A stretch of DNA of 64,000 nucleotides from Sphingomonas guangdongensis (GCF_900199185.1 NZ_OBMI01000003.1:124001-188000), one strand, 5' to 3'; counted from the first letter of the stretch, positions 49,642 through 59,364 are shown. Notes: generated by a model not told the origin, from the letters alone. Program-made: numbers and translations.

Positions 49642-49958
49642 TGGCTGCTGCCAAGATCAAGAAGGGCGACCGCGTCGTCGTCCTGTCGGGCAAGGACAAG
49701 GGCAAGACCGGCGAGGTCACCCAGTCGCTGCCGAAGGAGGACAAGGTCGTGGTGTCGGGCGTGAACATCGCCGTGCGCCACGCCAAGCCGAGCCAGTCGG
49801 ATCCGCAGGGCGGGCTGAAGCGCGCCGAGGCGCCGCTGCACATCAGCAAGGTCGCGCACGTGACCGCCGACGGCAAGCCGACCCGCGTTCGCTTCGAGGA
49901 GCGCGACGGCAAGAAGGTCCGCGTGGCCGTCAAGACCGGGGAGGCCATCAATGGCTGA
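49641..49958 (+). CDS. rplX: 50S ribosomal protein L24
   Basis: The 105-residue L24 is a KOW-domain assembly initiator: [22 protein letters not shown] and the middle [40 protein letters not shown] at 49641 overlaps the rplN stop; an in-frame GTG 3 nt upstream is less likely. It overlaps rplE by 8 nt. Confidence 0.97.
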   Translation: MAAAKIKKGDRVVVLSGKDKGKTGEVTQSLPKEDKVVVSGVNIAVRHAKPSQSDPQGGLKRAEAPLHISKVAHVTADGKPTRVRFEERDGKKVRVAVKTGEAING

Positions 49959-50538
49959 CAAGTACACGCCGCGCTTGCGGACCATGTATGACGAGAAGAT
50001 CGCCAAGGCGATGACCGAGAAGTTCGGCTACGCCAACGCGATGGAAGTTCCCAAGCTGGACAAGATCGTCATCAACATGGGCGTTGGTGAAGCCACGCAG
50101 GACAAGAAGAAGGTCGAGCAGGCCGCGTCCGAGATGGAGAAGATCGCCGGCCAGAAGCCGGTGGTCACCAAGGCCAAGAAGTCGATCGCGCAGTTCAAGC
50201 TGCGTGAGGGCATGCCGATCGGCTGCAAGGTGACGCTCCGTCGCGAGCGCATGTACGAGTTCCTGGACCGCCTGGTCACGATCGCGCTGCCGCGCGTCCG
50301 CGACTTCCGCGGCCTGAACCCGAAGTCGTTCGACGGTCGTGGCAACTATGCCATGGGCCTCAAGGAGCAGCTGATCTTTCCGGAGATCAGCTATGACAGC
50401 GTCGACAAGATCCGCGGGATGGACATCATCGTGACCACCACCGCGAAGACCGACGAGGAAGCGCGCGAGTTGCTGCGCCTGTTCGGGTTCCCGTTCATCG
50501 GCATGACCGATGCGGACCAGCAGGCCCAGGCCGCGTAA
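49951..50538 (+). CDS. rplE: 50S ribosomal protein L5
   Basis: The 195-residue L5 binds 5S rRNA and P-site tRNA. Canonical [79 protein letters not shown] and [27 protein letters not shown]. The C-terminus adds DADQQAQAA. Confidence 0.98.
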   Translation: MADKYTPRLRTMYDEKIAKAMTEKFGYANAMEVPKLDKIVINMGVGEATQDKKKVEQAASEMEKIAGQKPVVTKAKKSIAQFKLREGMPIGCKVTLRRERMYEFLDRLVTIALPRVRDFRGLNPKSFDGRGNYAMGLKEQLIFPEISYDSVDKIRGMDIIVTTTAKTDEEARELLRLFGFPFIGMTDADQQAQAA

Positions 50539-50556
50539 GGAAGAGAGCTTAAGTCC

Positions 50557-50862
50557 ATGGCGAAACTGAGTTCGATCAACAAGAATGAGCGTCGCAAGCA
50601 GCTGGTGAAGAAGTACGCCGGCAAGTACGCGAAGCTGAAGGCGACCGCGAACGACGAGTCCCTCGACGAAACCGAGCGTCTCATCGCGCGGCTGAAGATG
50701 GCGGAAATCCCGCGCAACGGTAACCCGACGCGCATCCGCAATCGCTGCGAGCTGACGGGCCGTCCGCGCGCCTACTACCGCAAGTTCCGTCTTGCCCGCG
50801 TCATGCTGCGCGATCTGGCCAACAAGGGCCTGATCCCCGGCGTCACGAAGTCGAGCTGGTAA
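50557..50862 (+). CDS. rpsN: 30S ribosomal protein S14
   Basis: The 101-residue S14 is the long, zinc-free form: [33 protein letters not shown] and [46 protein letters not shown]. It lacks the CxxC pairs of the short zinc form. Confidence 0.98.
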   Translation: MAKLSSINKNERRKQLVKKYAGKYAKLKATANDESLDETERLIARLKMAEIPRNGNPTRIRNRCELTGRPRAYYRKFRLARVMLRDLANKGLIPGVTKSSW

Positions 50863-50872
50863 GGATCAAGAG

Positions 50873-51268
50873 ATGGCTTTGACCGATCCGCTGGGTGACA
50901 TGCTCACCCGCATCCGCAACGGCCAGCGCGCGCGCAAGGACAGCGTCCTGACGCCGGGCAGCAAGCTGCGGACCCGCGTGCTCGACGTGCTTCAGCGCGA
51001 AGGCTACATCCGCGGTTACTCCGAGGAGCAGATGGGCCCGGCCGCGGGCATCCGCATCGAGCTCAAGTATTTCGAGGGCCAGCCGGCGATCAAGCACGTC
51101 GCGCGCATCTCGAAGCCGGGCCGCCGCGTATACTCGGGCAGCCAGGAGCTGCCGCGGGTCCGCAACGGCCTTGGCATCACGATCGTCTCGACGCCCAACG
51201 GCGTTCTCTCCGACGCGGAAGCGCGCGAGCAGAACGTCGGCGGCGAAGTGCTGGCGGAGGTGTTCTGA
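50873..51268 (+). CDS. rpsH: 30S ribosomal protein S8
   Basis: The 131-residue S8 binds 16S rRNA in the platform and, in E. coli, represses the spc operon. Canonical [30 protein letters not shown] and the C-terminal [33 protein letters not shown]. One-base overlap with rplF. Confidence 0.98.
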   Translation: MALTDPLGDMLTRIRNGQRARKDSVLTPGSKLRTRVLDVLQREGYIRGYSEEQMGPAAGIRIELKYFEGQPAIKHVARISKPGRRVYSGSQELPRVRNGLGITIVSTPNGVLSDAEAREQNVGGEVLAEVF

Positions 51269-51801
51269 TGAGCCGCATCGGCAAGAAGCCGGTCACCGTG
51301 CCGGCAGGCGTCACCGCCTCGATCGAGGGCAGCACGCTGAACGTCAAGGGGCCGAAGGGTGCCCTGGCACTCGCGATGCGCGACGAGATCAGCTACACGG
51401 TGGAGGACGGCGGCATCTCGGTGCAGCCGGCCAACGACACCAAGCAGGCGCGCGCCTTCTGGGGCATGCAGCGTACGCTGGTGCAGAACCTGGTGACCGG
51501 CGTGACGGAGGGCTTCTCCAAGAAGCTGCTGATCACGGGCGTCGGCTACCGCGCAAATGCGCAGGGCCGCAAGCTGAAGCTCCAGCTCGGCTACAGCCAC
51601 GACGTTGACCTGGACGTGCCGGATGGCATCGAGGTGAAGACCCCGGATCAGACCACGGTCGAGATCTCGGGTTCCGACAAGCAGGCGGTTGGCCAATTCG
51701 CCGCGGAGATCCGTCGCTGGCGCAAGCCCGAGCCGTACAAGGGCAAGGGCATCAAGTACGATGGCGAGTTCATCTTCCGCAAGGAAGGGAAGAAGAAGTA
51801 A
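51268..51801 (+). CDS. rplF: 50S ribosomal protein L6
   Basis: The 177-residue L6 has two similar RNA-binding domains: [31 protein letters not shown] and [72 protein letters not shown]. Overlaps rplR by one base. Confidence 0.98.
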   Translation: MSRIGKKPVTVPAGVTASIEGSTLNVKGPKGALALAMRDEISYTVEDGGISVQPANDTKQARAFWGMQRTLVQNLVTGVTEGFSKKLLITGVGYRANAQGRKLKLQLGYSHDVDLDVPDGIEVKTPDQTTVEISGSDKQAVGQFAAEIRRWRKPEPYKGKGIKYDGEFIFRKEGKKK

Positions 51802-52157
51802 TGAGCAAGGGTCTCTCCCTCTTCGAAAAGCGGCGTCGCCGCAACCGCACGGCGCTGCGCGCGCGTGGGGCCGGGCGTCCGCGCCTCAGCATTCACCGCT
51901 CGGGCCGCCACATCTACGCGCAGGTGATCGACGACAGCGAGGGCAAGACCCTCGCGGCGGCGTCGACCGTCGGCAAGGATCAGGCGGACAAGACCGGCGC
52001 GACGATCGAGGCCGCCAAGGCCGTCGGTCAGCGCGTGGCGGAAGCGGCCAAGGCGGCGGGCGTTACTCAGGTCGTCTTCGACCGTGGCGGCTTCCTCTAT
52101 CATGGTCGCGTCAAGGCGCTGGCGGATGCCGCGCGTGAGAGCGGATTGGAGTTCTGA
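51801..52157 (+). CDS. rplR: 50S ribosomal protein L18
   Basis: The 118-residue L18 binds 5S rRNA with L5. Landmarks: [47 protein letters not shown] and [28 protein letters not shown]. Coupled to rpsE through TGATG. Confidence 0.97.
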   Translation: MSKGLSLFEKRRRRNRTALRARGAGRPRLSIHRSGRHIYAQVIDDSEGKTLAAASTVGKDQADKTGATIEAAKAVGQRVAEAAKAAGVTQVVFDRGGFLYHGRVKALADAARESGLEF

Positions 52158-52909
52158 TGATGGCCGACGAGAACAACACGCCGGAAGGCGGCGCGCCGGT
52201 GGAGGCCGCATCGGCCCCGCAGGAGGGCGGTTACGCCGGTGGTCAGGGCGGTCGCGGTCGCGGCGGCCCGGGTGGCGGTCGCGGCCGTGGTCCGGGTGGT
52301 CCGGGTGGCAACCGCGGTGGCCGTGACGGCGGCCGCGGCGGTCGGCGCGACGATCGTCGCGGCGGTGCCGACGACGGCGGCGAGGAGCTGATCGAGAAGC
52401 TGGTCCACATCAACCGCGTGTCCAAGACGGTGAAGGGCGGCAAGCGCTTCGGCTTCGCGGCGCTGGTCGTCGTGGGCGACGGCAAGGGCCGGGTCGGCTT
52501 CGGTCACGGCAAGGCGCGCGAGGTGCCGGAGGCGATCAGCAAGGCAACGGCATCGGCCAAGAAGGCGATGGTGCGCGTGCCGCTGAAGGACGGCCGCACG
52601 CTGCACCACGACGGCAACGGCCACTTCGGTGCGGGTCGCGTGACGGTGCGTTCGGCCCCGGCGGGTACCGGCATCATCGCCGGCGGCCCAATGCGCGCGA
52701 TCTTCGAATCGCTGGGCGTCGCCGACGTGGTGACCAAGTCGGTCGGTACGTCGAACCCGTACAACATGATCCGGGCGACCTTCGAGGCGCTGGGCGAGCA
52801 GACCTCGCCCAAGAGCGTCGCGCAGCGCCGGGGCAAGAAGATCGCCGACCTGCTCGGCCGCGGCGGGTCGCAGACCGCCGAGGCGGATGCGGCCGCGATC
52901 GTGGAGTAA
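52157..52909 (+). CDS. rpsE: 30S ribosomal protein S5 with Gly/Arg-rich N-terminal extension
   Basis: The product has 250 residues; S5 usually has about 165-200. Residues 75-250 are canonical S5 ([51 protein letters not shown], then [26 protein letters not shown]). The first 75 or so are low-complexity, with Gly-Arg-Gly and Gly-Gly-Arg repeats (about residues 24-68) of the RGG-box type. Start may be ATG 52157 or 52160. C-terminal tail [11 protein letters not shown] is acidic. Confidence 0.97.
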   Translation: MMADENNTPEGGAPVEAASAPQEGGYAGGQGGRGRGGPGGGRGRGPGGPGGNRGGRDGGRGGRRDDRRGGADDGGEELIEKLVHINRVSKTVKGGKRFGFAALVVVGDGKGRVGFGHGKAREVPEAISKATASAKKAMVRVPLKDGRTLHHDGNGHFGAGRVTVRSAPAGTGIIAGGPMRAIFESLGVADVVTKSVGTSNPYNMIRATFEALGEQTSPKSVAQRRGKKIADLLGRGGSQTAEADAAAIVE

Positions 52910-52915
52910 GCGACC

Positions 52916-53095
52916 ATGGCGACCATCAAGATCAAGCAGATCGGCTCGCCGATCCGCCGCACCAAGGACCAGCGCGCGACCCTCGTCGGCCTGGGCCTCA
53001 ACAAGATGCACCGCGTCAGCGAGCTGGAGGATACTCCCGAAGTACGGGGCATGATCCGCAAGCTGCCGCACATGGTGGAGATCGTGGAGGGCTAA
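52916..53095 (+). CDS. rpmD: 50S ribosomal protein L30
   Basis: The 59-residue L30 reads [19 protein letters not shown], then [38 protein letters not shown]. It starts 6 nt after rpsE. Unusually, a strong terminator follows it instead of rplO. Confidence 0.97.
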   Translation: MATIKIKQIGSPIRRTKDQRATLVGLGLNKMHRVSELEDTPEVRGMIRKLPHMVEIVEG

Positions 53096-53121
53096 GGCGC
53101 GTCCACGGTTGGACTTACGGG

Positions 53122-53153
53122 AAGGGGCGTCGGCCGGGCCGGCGCCCCTTTTC
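53122..53153 (+). terminator. Intrinsic terminator after rpmD
   Basis: AAGGGGCGTCGG/CCGGCGCCCCTT is a 12-bp stem with one wobble pair and a 5-nt loop, followed by TTCG so that the stem end and tail give TTTT. It ends the rplN-rpmD transcript inside the spc operon. Confidence 0.82.
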
Positions 53154-53168
53154 GCGTCCGGGCGTCCA

Positions 53169-53549
53169 TCAGCGGATCGGGCAGGCGAGGTCGCCCTCCT
53201 CGCAGCGGTTGAGCTGGCGCAGTTGCCTCAGGCGATCGTTGGTCAGGCGCTCCATGCAGCCGGCGACCACCATCGGCTGGACGGAGCCGCCGCTGACGCC
53301 CGAGGCGACAAAGCGGCACTCGGCGTCGCGGAACGCGATCCAGTGACGCTGCGACGCTCGCAGCAGCTGCTTGGCCGCCGGGGACGCCTTGGTCATCAGC
53401 GCGGTGTAGGTCTGGTTGAGGTCGCGGTCGGCCGCCTTCGCTTTGCGGGCCGCGTCGGTATTCAGGGCCATTTGCGTCTGTGCGGCAAGTGGTGCCGGCG
53501 CGGCGCTTGCCAGCGTGACGATCAGGGCGAGGGTCATCGGGGGTCGCAT
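53169..53549 (-). CDS. LprI-like (DUF1311) exported protein inserted in the spc operon
   Basis: The 126-residue protein has a signal peptide (ends near LAAQ). It continues ADRDLNQTYTALMTKASPAAKQLLRASQRHWIAFRDAECRFVAS, the lysozyme-inhibitor LprI N-terminal-like pattern with conserved W-x-x-F/Y-R-D-A-E-C. It also has paired Cys (GCMERL, RCEEGDLACPIR). AGGAGG lies 5 nt before the ATG at 53549. It is antisense between rpmD and rplO, which are usually adjacent. Confidence 0.8.
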   Translation of the reverse strand: MRPPMTLALIVTLASAAPAPLAAQTQMALNTDAARKAKAADRDLNQTYTALMTKASPAAKQLLRASQRHWIAFRDAECRFVASGVSGGSVQPMVVAGCMERLTNDRLRQLRQLNRCEEGDLACPIR

Positions 53550-53638
53550 CGGGCCTCCTGCGGGTAGGACGGACAGGGTAACGTCCGTGCGGCGGGACCG
53601 GGTGCATGCACCATCGCTCCGCACCGGCCAATCAGCGC

Positions 53639-53667
53639 GTGACAAGCGGTGTGCGCCCCGCTATGGG
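53639..53667 (+). promoter_or_regulatory. Candidate promoter of rplO-secY
   Basis: GTGACA-N17-TATGGG lies 50 nt before rplO, where a new promoter is needed because of the terminator and antisense gene upstream. Confidence 0.5.
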
Positions 53668-53716
53668 CCGCCGCTTCCAATCAACCAGCGCGAACATAGC
53701 GAAAGCGAGTGCATCC

Positions 53717-54253
53717 ATGAAACTGAACGATCTCCGCGACAACGAAGGCGCCCGTCATCGCAAGATGCGGGTCGGCCGCGGCATCGGTTCCGGCAAGGGC
53801 AAGACCGCCGGACGCGGCCAGAAGGGTCAGAAGAGCCGCGAGGGCGTCTCGATCAAGGGCTTCGAGGGCGGTCAGATGCCGCTGCACATGCGGCTGCCGA
53901 AGCGCGGCTTCAACAACATTTTCGCCAAGGATTATGCCGAGGTGAACCTGGGCGCGCTGCAGAAGGCGGTGGACGCCGGGACGCTTGATGCCGCGCAGAC
54001 GGTCGATCATGCGGCGCTGAAGGCGGCGGGTCTCGCCCGCGGCGGCAAGGACGGCGTGCGCCTGCTCGGGAAGGGCGCGCTTTCCGCCAAGCTGACACTG
54101 GCGGTGGCGGGCGTCTCCAAGTCGGCGCGCGAGGCGGTCGAGGCGGCGGGCGGATCGGTCCAGGTGGCCGAGATCGTCCCGGCCGCGGAGAAGGCGGCGG
54201 CCAAGAAGAACACCGGTCGCGCCGGCAAGAAGCGCGGGCTGGTTCCGGCCTGA
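53717..54253 (+). CDS. rplO: 50S ribosomal protein L15
   Basis: The 178-residue L15 is a late assembly protein: [67 protein letters not shown]. It has a longer C-terminal tail than E. coli L15, Ala/Lys-rich ([20 protein letters not shown]). A CCGGCCG/CGGCCGG hairpin (54273-54288) follows its stop. Confidence 0.97.
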   Translation: MKLNDLRDNEGARHRKMRVGRGIGSGKGKTAGRGQKGQKSREGVSIKGFEGGQMPLHMRLPKRGFNNIFAKDYAEVNLGALQKAVDAGTLDAAQTVDHAALKAAGLARGGKDGVRLLGKGALSAKLTLAVAGVSKSAREAVEAAGGSVQVAEIVPAAEKAAAKKNTGRAGKKRGLVPA

Positions 54254-54310
54254 AACCGCGCTGACGCCACCCCCGGCCGTGCGGCCGGCGGGCGATCGGG
54301 TGCGCCGAGG

Positions 54311-54339
54311 TTAGACAATGCTTCGGGCGCGCCTATATG
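54311..54339 (+). promoter_or_regulatory. Candidate secY promoter
   Basis: TTAGAC-N17-TATATG lies 61 nt before secY. The -10 is good and the -35 moderate. Confidence 0.45.
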
Positions 54340-54400
54340 AGCGGCGGCGGGCGGAACTAACGCTTGGCCGCCGTTCTCGTTTCCAGGATCAACCGCACTC

Positions 54401-55765
54401 ATGGCATCTGCCGCCGATAACCTCGCCACCGGCCTGAACCTCGCGAAGTTCAGCCAGGCGACTGACCTGAAGAAGCGCCTGTGGTTCACGCTGGGCGCGC
54501 TGATCGTGTTCCGGATGCTGAGCTACGTGCCGCTGCCGGGCGTCGATCCGACCGCGCTCAACCTGCTGGCCAACCAGACGCAGGGCGGCGTGCTCGATTT
54601 CTTCAACACCTTCTCGGGCGGCGCGCTGGAGCGGATGAGCCTGATCGCGCTCGGCGTCATGCCCTACATCACGGCGTCGATCGTGGTGCAGCTCGCGACC
54701 TCGCTCTCGCCGCAGCTCGCCGCGATCAAGAAGGAAGGCGAGTCGGGCCGCAAGAAGCTGAATCAGTACACCCGCTACGGCACGGTTGCGCTGGCGGCGG
54801 TGCAGGGCTGGTTCATCGCGGTCGGCCTGGAGGCGTTCGGCGCCAGCCAGGGCGTACAGGCGGTGATCGAGCCCGGCCTCACCTTCCGCGTCGCCGCGGT
54901 CGTCAGCCTGGTCGGCGGCACCATGTTCCTGATGTGGCTGGGCGAGCAGATCACCAGCCGCGGCATCGGCAACGGCATTTCCCTAATCATCATGGCGGGC
55001 ATCGTCGCGCACCTGCCGCGCACGCTGGTCCAGCTGTTCGAGGGCGGTCGCTCGGGCACGATGGGCGTCGGCACGCTGCTCGGCATCCTGGTCGCGGTGG
55101 CCGGCCTGATCCTTCTGATCTGCTTCATGGAGCGAGCGCAGCGCCGCATCCTGATCCAGTACCCCAAGCGCCAGACCCAGCGCGGCATGCAGGCGGAGCG
55201 CAGCCACCTGCCGCTGAAGCTCAACACCGCGGGCGTGATCCCGCCGATCTTCGCCTCGTCGCTGCTGCTGCTGCCGCTCACCATTTCGCAGTTCGCAGGG
55301 CAGGGCGTCTCGGGCGAGAGCGCCTGGGGCGACTTCGTCATCAGCCTCAACCAGTACCTCCAGCACGGTTCGCCGGTGTACATGGCGCTCTACGCGGCCG
55401 GCATCATCTTCTTCTCGTTCTTCTACACCGCCGTTGTCTTCAATCCGGAGGAGACCGCGGACAATCTGAAGCGCTACGGCGGCTTCATTCCCGGTATCCG
55501 TCCGGGCAAGAACACCGAGAACTACTTCGACTTCGTGCTCACCCGCATCACGGTGATCGGTGCTGCATACCTGACGCTCATCTGCCTGCTGCCCGAGTAT
55601 CTGGTGTCCGCGCTGTCGATCCCCTTCTATCTCGGCGGCACTAGCCTTCTGATCGTGGTCAACGTTACGATGGACACGGTGACGCAGATCCAGTCGCACC
55701 TGCTGGCGCATCAGTACGGCGACCTGATCAAGAAGGCGAAGCTGAAGGGCGGCCGGCTGCGCTGA
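54401..55765 (+). CDS. secY: Protein translocase subunit SecY
   Basis: This 454-residue channel subunit of SecYEG has ten transmembrane helices. Canonical KRLWFTLGALIVFRMLSYVPLPGVD, LIALGVMPYITASIVVQLAT, NQYTRYGTVALAAVQGW, RGIGNGISLIIMAGIVA and GGFIPGIRPGKNTENYFDFVLTRITVIGAAYL. Its hydrophobic segments and periplasmic loops are complete. adk follows after 35 nt. Confidence 0.98.
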   Translation: MASAADNLATGLNLAKFSQATDLKKRLWFTLGALIVFRMLSYVPLPGVDPTALNLLANQTQGGVLDFFNTFSGGALERMSLIALGVMPYITASIVVQLATSLSPQLAAIKKEGESGRKKLNQYTRYGTVALAAVQGWFIAVGLEAFGASQGVQAVIEPGLTFRVAAVVSLVGGTMFLMWLGEQITSRGIGNGISLIIMAGIVAHLPRTLVQLFEGGRSGTMGVGTLLGILVAVAGLILLICFMERAQRRILIQYPKRQTQRGMQAERSHLPLKLNTAGVIPPIFASSLLLLPLTISQFAGQGVSGESAWGDFVISLNQYLQHGSPVYMALYAAGIIFFSFFYTAVVFNPEETADNLKRYGGFIPGIRPGKNTENYFDFVLTRITVIGAAYLTLICLLPEYLVSALSIPFYLGGTSLLIVVNVTMDTVTQIQSHLLAHQYGDLIKKAKLKGGRLR

Positions 55766-55800
55766 GCGGCGGCCGTCCGGACGATAAGGGGAGTGGGGGC

Positions 55801-56487
55801 GTGAACATCATCCTTCTTGGGCCGCCGGGGGCGGGCAAGGGAACCCAGGCGAGCCGGCTGGAAGCGGACCGCGGCATGGTGCAACTGTCGACCGGCGACA
55901 TGCTGCGCGCCGCTGTCAAGGCGGGCACGCCGGTCGGGCTCAAGGCCAAGATGGTGATGGAAGCGGGCGAGCTCGTCTCCGACGCGATCGTCTCCGCGCT
56001 GATCGGCGAGCGGCTCGACATGGCGGACACGCAGGCGGGCGCAATTTTCGACGGTTACCCCCGCACGGCGGCGCAGGCCGACGCGCTCGACCTGCTGCTG
56101 GAGGAGCGCGGGCGCACGCTCGACGCCGTCATCGAGCTGACCGTCGACGAGGACGCGCTGGTCGAGCGGATCACCGGGCGGTTCACCTGTGCCAACTGCG
56201 GCGCCGGCTATCACGACCAGTTCAAGCCGACGCTCGCCGCCGGCACCTGCGACGTGTGCGGCGCGCACGAGTTCAAGCGGCGGCCGGACGACAATGCGGA
56301 GACGGTGCGGACCCGCATGGCCGAGTACCGCGCCAAGACCGCGCCGATCCTGCCCGTCTATGAAGCGCGCGGGATCGTCTACCGCGTCGACGGCATGGCC
56401 GACATCGGCGAGGTGAGCGGCGCGATCGAGGCGGTGCTGGCGGAGGTCGGCAGCGCCGCGGTTGCGACGGGCGGACACGCGGCGTAG
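55801..56487 (+). CDS. adk: Adenylate kinase with zinc-type LID
   Basis: This 228-residue enzyme converts ATP and AMP to two ADP. P-loop: LLGPPGAGKGTQASRLE. The DGYPRTAAQADAL and TGRFTCANC segments fit the long form. The LID carries four Cys (CANC near 125 and CDVC near 145), so it should bind zinc, as in Gram-positive-type adenylate kinases. It starts at GTG with GGGAG upstream. The C-terminus is about 10 residues longer than usual (AAVATGGHAA). Confidence 0.96.
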   Translation: MNIILLGPPGAGKGTQASRLEADRGMVQLSTGDMLRAAVKAGTPVGLKAKMVMEAGELVSDAIVSALIGERLDMADTQAGAIFDGYPRTAAQADALDLLLEERGRTLDAVIELTVDEDALVERITGRFTCANCGAGYHDQFKPTLAAGTCDVCGAHEFKRRPDDNAETVRTRMAEYRAKTAPILPVYEARGIVYRVDGMADIGEVSGAIEAVLAEVGSAAVATGGHAA

Positions 56488-56516
56488 CCTGCTTCCTCTC
56501 GTGGGGAGGACGACAG

Positions 56517-57050
56517 ATGCGGACGGTGGGGCTGGGCGCGCTGGTGCTGGCCGGGCCGGCGACGGCGGAGGTGACCGCGGTCACGCCGACGAGCTTCGTG
56601 ATCGAGCAAAGTGTTACCGTGGCGGCGGCGCCGCCGCAGCTGTGGGAGAAGCTGCGCGCGCCGCAGAAGTGGTGGGATCCCGAGCACAGCTACTCGGGCG
56701 ACAGCGCCAACCTCTACCTGGATGCGCAGGCGGCCGGGTGCTTCTGCGAGCGCACGCCCAAGGACAAGGGCAGCGTCGAGCACGCGCGGGTCGTCTATGT
56801 GGCGCCCGGGCGGATGATCCGCCTGGTCGGAGCGCTCGGCCCGCTTCAGGCCGAAGCGGTGACGGGCACGCTCACCTGGCGGGTCGACCCGGTTGATGCG
56901 ACCACGTCGAAACTGTCGCTTAGCTACGTCGTCGGCGGACACATGCGCCAGGGTGGCGAGGTGATGGCGCCGCTGGTCGACAAGGTGCTGCTGAACCAGC
57001 TGACCCGGCTGAAGGCGGCGGCGGAGGCCGGAATGGCTCCGGCAAAATGA
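56517..57050 (+). CDS. Exported SRPBCC (START-like) protein
   Basis: The 177-residue protein has a signal-peptide-like N-terminus (GLGALVLAGPATAEV) and an SRPBCC fold. VTVAAAPPQLWEKLRAPQKWWDPEHSYSGDSANLYLDAQAAGCFCE and YVAPGRMIRLVGALGPLQAEAVTGTLTW are visible. Bet v1/START-like cavities bind hydrophobic ligands; no ligand is known. GGGGAGGA lies 6 nt upstream. It interrupts the usual adk-rpsM neighbourhood and likely shares the secY-adk transcript. Confidence 0.82.
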   Translation: MRTVGLGALVLAGPATAEVTAVTPTSFVIEQSVTVAAAPPQLWEKLRAPQKWWDPEHSYSGDSANLYLDAQAAGCFCERTPKDKGSVEHARVVYVAPGRMIRLVGALGPLQAEAVTGTLTWRVDPVDATTSKLSLSYVVGGHMRQGGEVMAPLVDKVLLNQLTRLKAAAEAGMAPAK

Positions 57051-57065
57051 GCGGGAACGCTTCGC

Positions 57066-57094
57066 TTGACAGGGCGTTTGCGCGCGCCTAACTG
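57066..57094 (+). promoter_or_regulatory. Probable promoter of the alpha operon (rpsM-rplQ)
   Basis: A perfect -35 TTGACA is followed after exactly 17 nt by TAACTG, 133 nt upstream of rpsM. The 176-nt gap has no ORF. Confidence 0.65.
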
Positions 57095-57226
57095 ACGCCT
57101 CTTCCGAACCACCGTAGCCCGGCGGCGCATGCGCGCACGTCGGTCATCGTGCGTCCGGGAAGACTAACAATGCGATGAGATGGATCGGCGGCCATGCCGG
57201 TCCGTGGAGCTGGGAGAACCTATCAC

Positions 57227-57595
57227 ATGGCACGTATCGCGGGTGTCAACATCCCGACCAACAAGCGCGTGATCATCGCGCTGCAGTACATTCACGGTAT
57301 CGGCCCGTCGAAGGCCGAGGAGATCACCGCCAAGCTCGGCATCTCCGCGGAGCGCCGCGTCCAGGACCTGACGGACCAGGAAGTGCTGCAGATCCGCGAG
57401 GCGATCGACGCCGGCTACACGGTGGAGGGCGACCTGCGCCGCCAGACGGCGATGAACATCAAGCGCCTGATGGACCTGGCCTGCTACCGCGGCCTGCGCC
57501 ACCGCAAGGGCCTGCCGGTCCGCGGCCAGCGCACCCACACCAACGCGCGCACCCGCAAGGGCAAGGCCAAGCCGATCGCGGGCAAGAAGAAGTAA
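57227..57595 (+). CDS. rpsM: 30S ribosomal protein S13
   Basis: The 122-residue S13 contacts P-site tRNA and bridges to L5. Canonical [33 protein letters not shown] and [45 protein letters not shown] at 57227 is the family start. Confidence 0.98.
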   Translation: MARIAGVNIPTNKRVIIALQYIHGIGPSKAEEITAKLGISAERRVQDLTDQEVLQIREAIDAGYTVEGDLRRQTAMNIKRLMDLACYRGLRHRKGLPVRGQRTHTNARTRKGKAKPIAGKKK

Positions 57596-57679
57596 GCGCG
57601 AGCGCTTACTCCTTCTCCGCCGGAGGCAGGTCGGAAGCCGATCGCCTCCCGATCACCGTATCAGGTCAGGATTAATACA

Positions 57680-58069
57680 ATGGCACAAGCACCGCAGCGT
57701 CTTCGCCGTCGCGAGCGCAAGAACATTACCGCCGGCGTCGCGCACGTGAACGCCAGCTTCAACAACACCATGATCACCATCACCGATGCGCAGGGCAATG
57801 CGATCAGCTGGTCGTCGGCCGGCATGATGGGCTTCAAGGGCTCGCGCAAGTCGACCCCGTACGCGGCGCAGGTCGCAGCCGAGGACGCCGGCAAGAAGGC
57901 CGCCGAGCATGGCGTTCGCACACTGGAGGTCGAGGTCAAGGGTCCGGGTTCGGGCCGCGAGTCCGCGCTGCGCGCGCTCCAGGCCGTCGGTTTCCAGATC
58001 ACCTCGATCCGCGACGTGACCTCCATCCCGCACAATGGAGTGCGGCCGTCAAAGCGCCGCCGCGTCTAA
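57680..58069 (+). CDS. rpsK: 30S ribosomal protein S11
   Basis: The 129-residue S11 lies in the platform near the mRNA exit. Canonical [57 protein letters not shown] and the end [17 protein letters not shown]. Confidence 0.98.
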   Translation: MAQAPQRLRRRERKNITAGVAHVNASFNNTMITITDAQGNAISWSSAGMMGFKGSRKSTPYAAQVAAEDAGKKAAEHGVRTLEVEVKGPGSGRESALRALQAVGFQITSIRDVTSIPHNGVRPSKRRRV

Positions 58070-58080
58070 ACACACCCGTC

Positions 58081-58115
58081 GGGTCCGCGCGCGGTTGATC
58101 GCGCGGCGCGGACCC
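58081..58115 (+). other. Strong hairpin between rpsK and rpoA
   Basis: GGGTCCGCGC/GCGCGGACCC is a perfect 10-bp stem enclosing a smaller GCG/CGC stem, 11 nt after the rpsK stop and 56 nt before rpoA. There is no U-run. It may be an attenuator that sets the rpoA:S11 ratio. Confidence 0.6.
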
Positions 58116-58170
58116 ATTCTCCCATGGTCGTGGCCCCGATCAGCCGCGACCCAAAAGCAAGGGGTAGCCC

Positions 58171-59232
58171 GTGGCCGTCAACGCAAAGAACTGGCAGGAA
58201 CTGAAGAAGCCCAATGGGCTGGAGAAGAAGGGCGGCGACGGCAAGCGCAAGTCGACCTTCATCGCCGAGCCGCTGGAGCGCGGGTTTGGCCTGACGCTCG
58301 GCAACGCGCTGCGCCGCGTGCTGCTGTCCTCGCTGCAGGGTGCGGCGGTGACCTCCATCAAGATCGAGAACGTGCTCCACGAGTTCTCGAGCCTGGCGGG
58401 CGTCCGCGAGGACGTGACCGACATCGTGCTCAACGTGAAGCAGCTCGCCATCCGCATGACGGGCGAGGGGCCAAAGCGGCTCCAGCTCGCCGCGACCGGC
58501 CCGGCCGAGGTGAAGGCCGGCGACATCGCGGTGTCGGGCGACATCGAGGTGATGAATCCCGAGCTGGTGATCTGTCACCTGGACGAGGGCGCGACGCTCA
58601 ACATGGAGCTGACCGCCGACACGGGTAAGGGCTATGTTCCGGCCGCGAACAACCGTCCGGCCGACGCGCCGATCGGGCTCATCCCGGTCGACGCGCTCTA
58701 CTCGCCGGTTCGCCAGGTCAGCTACAAGGTCGACCCGACCCGCGTGGGTCAGGACCTCGACTACGACAAGCTGACGCTGACGGTCGAGACCGACGGTACG
58801 GTGACCCCGGAGGACGCGGTGGCCTATGCCGGTCGTATCCTCCAGGATCAGCTCGCGCTGTTCGTGCACTTCGACGACTCGAGCGTCCGCACCTCGGCGC
58901 CGATCGGCGTTGCGGCGCCGTCGGCCGTGCCGGAGACGCCGGGCGACACGGCGACGATCAACCGCTTCCTGCTGAAGAAGGTCGACGAGCTCGAGCTGTC
59001 GGTCCGCTCGGCGAACTGCCTCAAGAACGACAACATCATCTACATCGGCGATCTGGTCCAGAAGACCGAGGCCGAGATGCTGCGGACCCCGAACTTCGGC
59101 CGCAAGTCGCTCAACGAGATCAAGGAAGTGCTGTCCTCGATGGGGCTGCGGCTGGGGATGGAGATCCCGGGCTGGCCGCCCGAGAACATCGAGGAAATGG
59201 CCAAGAAGCTGGAGCAGGAGATTCTCGGCTGA
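58171..59232 (+). CDS. rpoA: DNA-directed RNA polymerase subunit alpha
   Basis: The 353-residue alpha subunit has the N-terminal assembly domain ([45 protein letters not shown]) and a C-terminal DNA/activator-binding domain ([49 protein letters not shown]). It starts at GTG with AAGGGG upstream. A 212-nt gap rich in hairpins separates it from rplQ. Confidence 0.98.
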   Translation: MAVNAKNWQELKKPNGLEKKGGDGKRKSTFIAEPLERGFGLTLGNALRRVLLSSLQGAAVTSIKIENVLHEFSSLAGVREDVTDIVLNVKQLAIRMTGEGPKRLQLAATGPAEVKAGDIAVSGDIEVMNPELVICHLDEGATLNMELTADTGKGYVPAANNRPADAPIGLIPVDALYSPVRQVSYKVDPTRVGQDLDYDKLTLTVETDGTVTPEDAVAYAGRILQDQLALFVHFDDSSVRTSAPIGVAAPSAVPETPGDTATINRFLLKKVDELELSVRSANCLKNDNIIYIGDLVQKTEAEMLRTPNFGRKSLNEIKEVLSSMGLRLGMEIPGWPPENIEEMAKKLEQEILG

Positions 59233-59237
59233 TCGCA

Positions 59238-59261
59238 GCGGATTAGCGCGAGCTAATCCGC
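59238..59261 (+). other. Perfect hairpin directly after rpoA
   Basis: GCGGATTAGC/GCTAATCCGC, loop GCGA, begins 6 nt after the rpoA stop. A second perfect stem CGCGGGC/GCCCGCG lies at 59306-59322. Neither has a U-run. Together they may slow or partly end transcription before rplQ. Confidence 0.6.
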
Positions 59262-59337
59262 GCCACGGCGATCAACGCGGCCGGCGAGCTTAGCTCGACC
59301 GACGACGCGGGCTTCGCCCGCGGCGCTCCTCGGATTG

Positions 59338-59364
59338 CTGGACCCCGGCCTACGCCGGGGTGAC
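59338..59364. repeat. Single arm of a family A palindromic repeat
   Basis: CTGGACCCCGGCCTACGCCGGGGTGAC matches the right arm of the 37534-37714 element and is itself a perfect ACCCCGGC/GCCGGGGT hairpin. It is the remnant or minimal form of the repeat, inserted between rpoA and rplQ. Confidence 0.75.
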
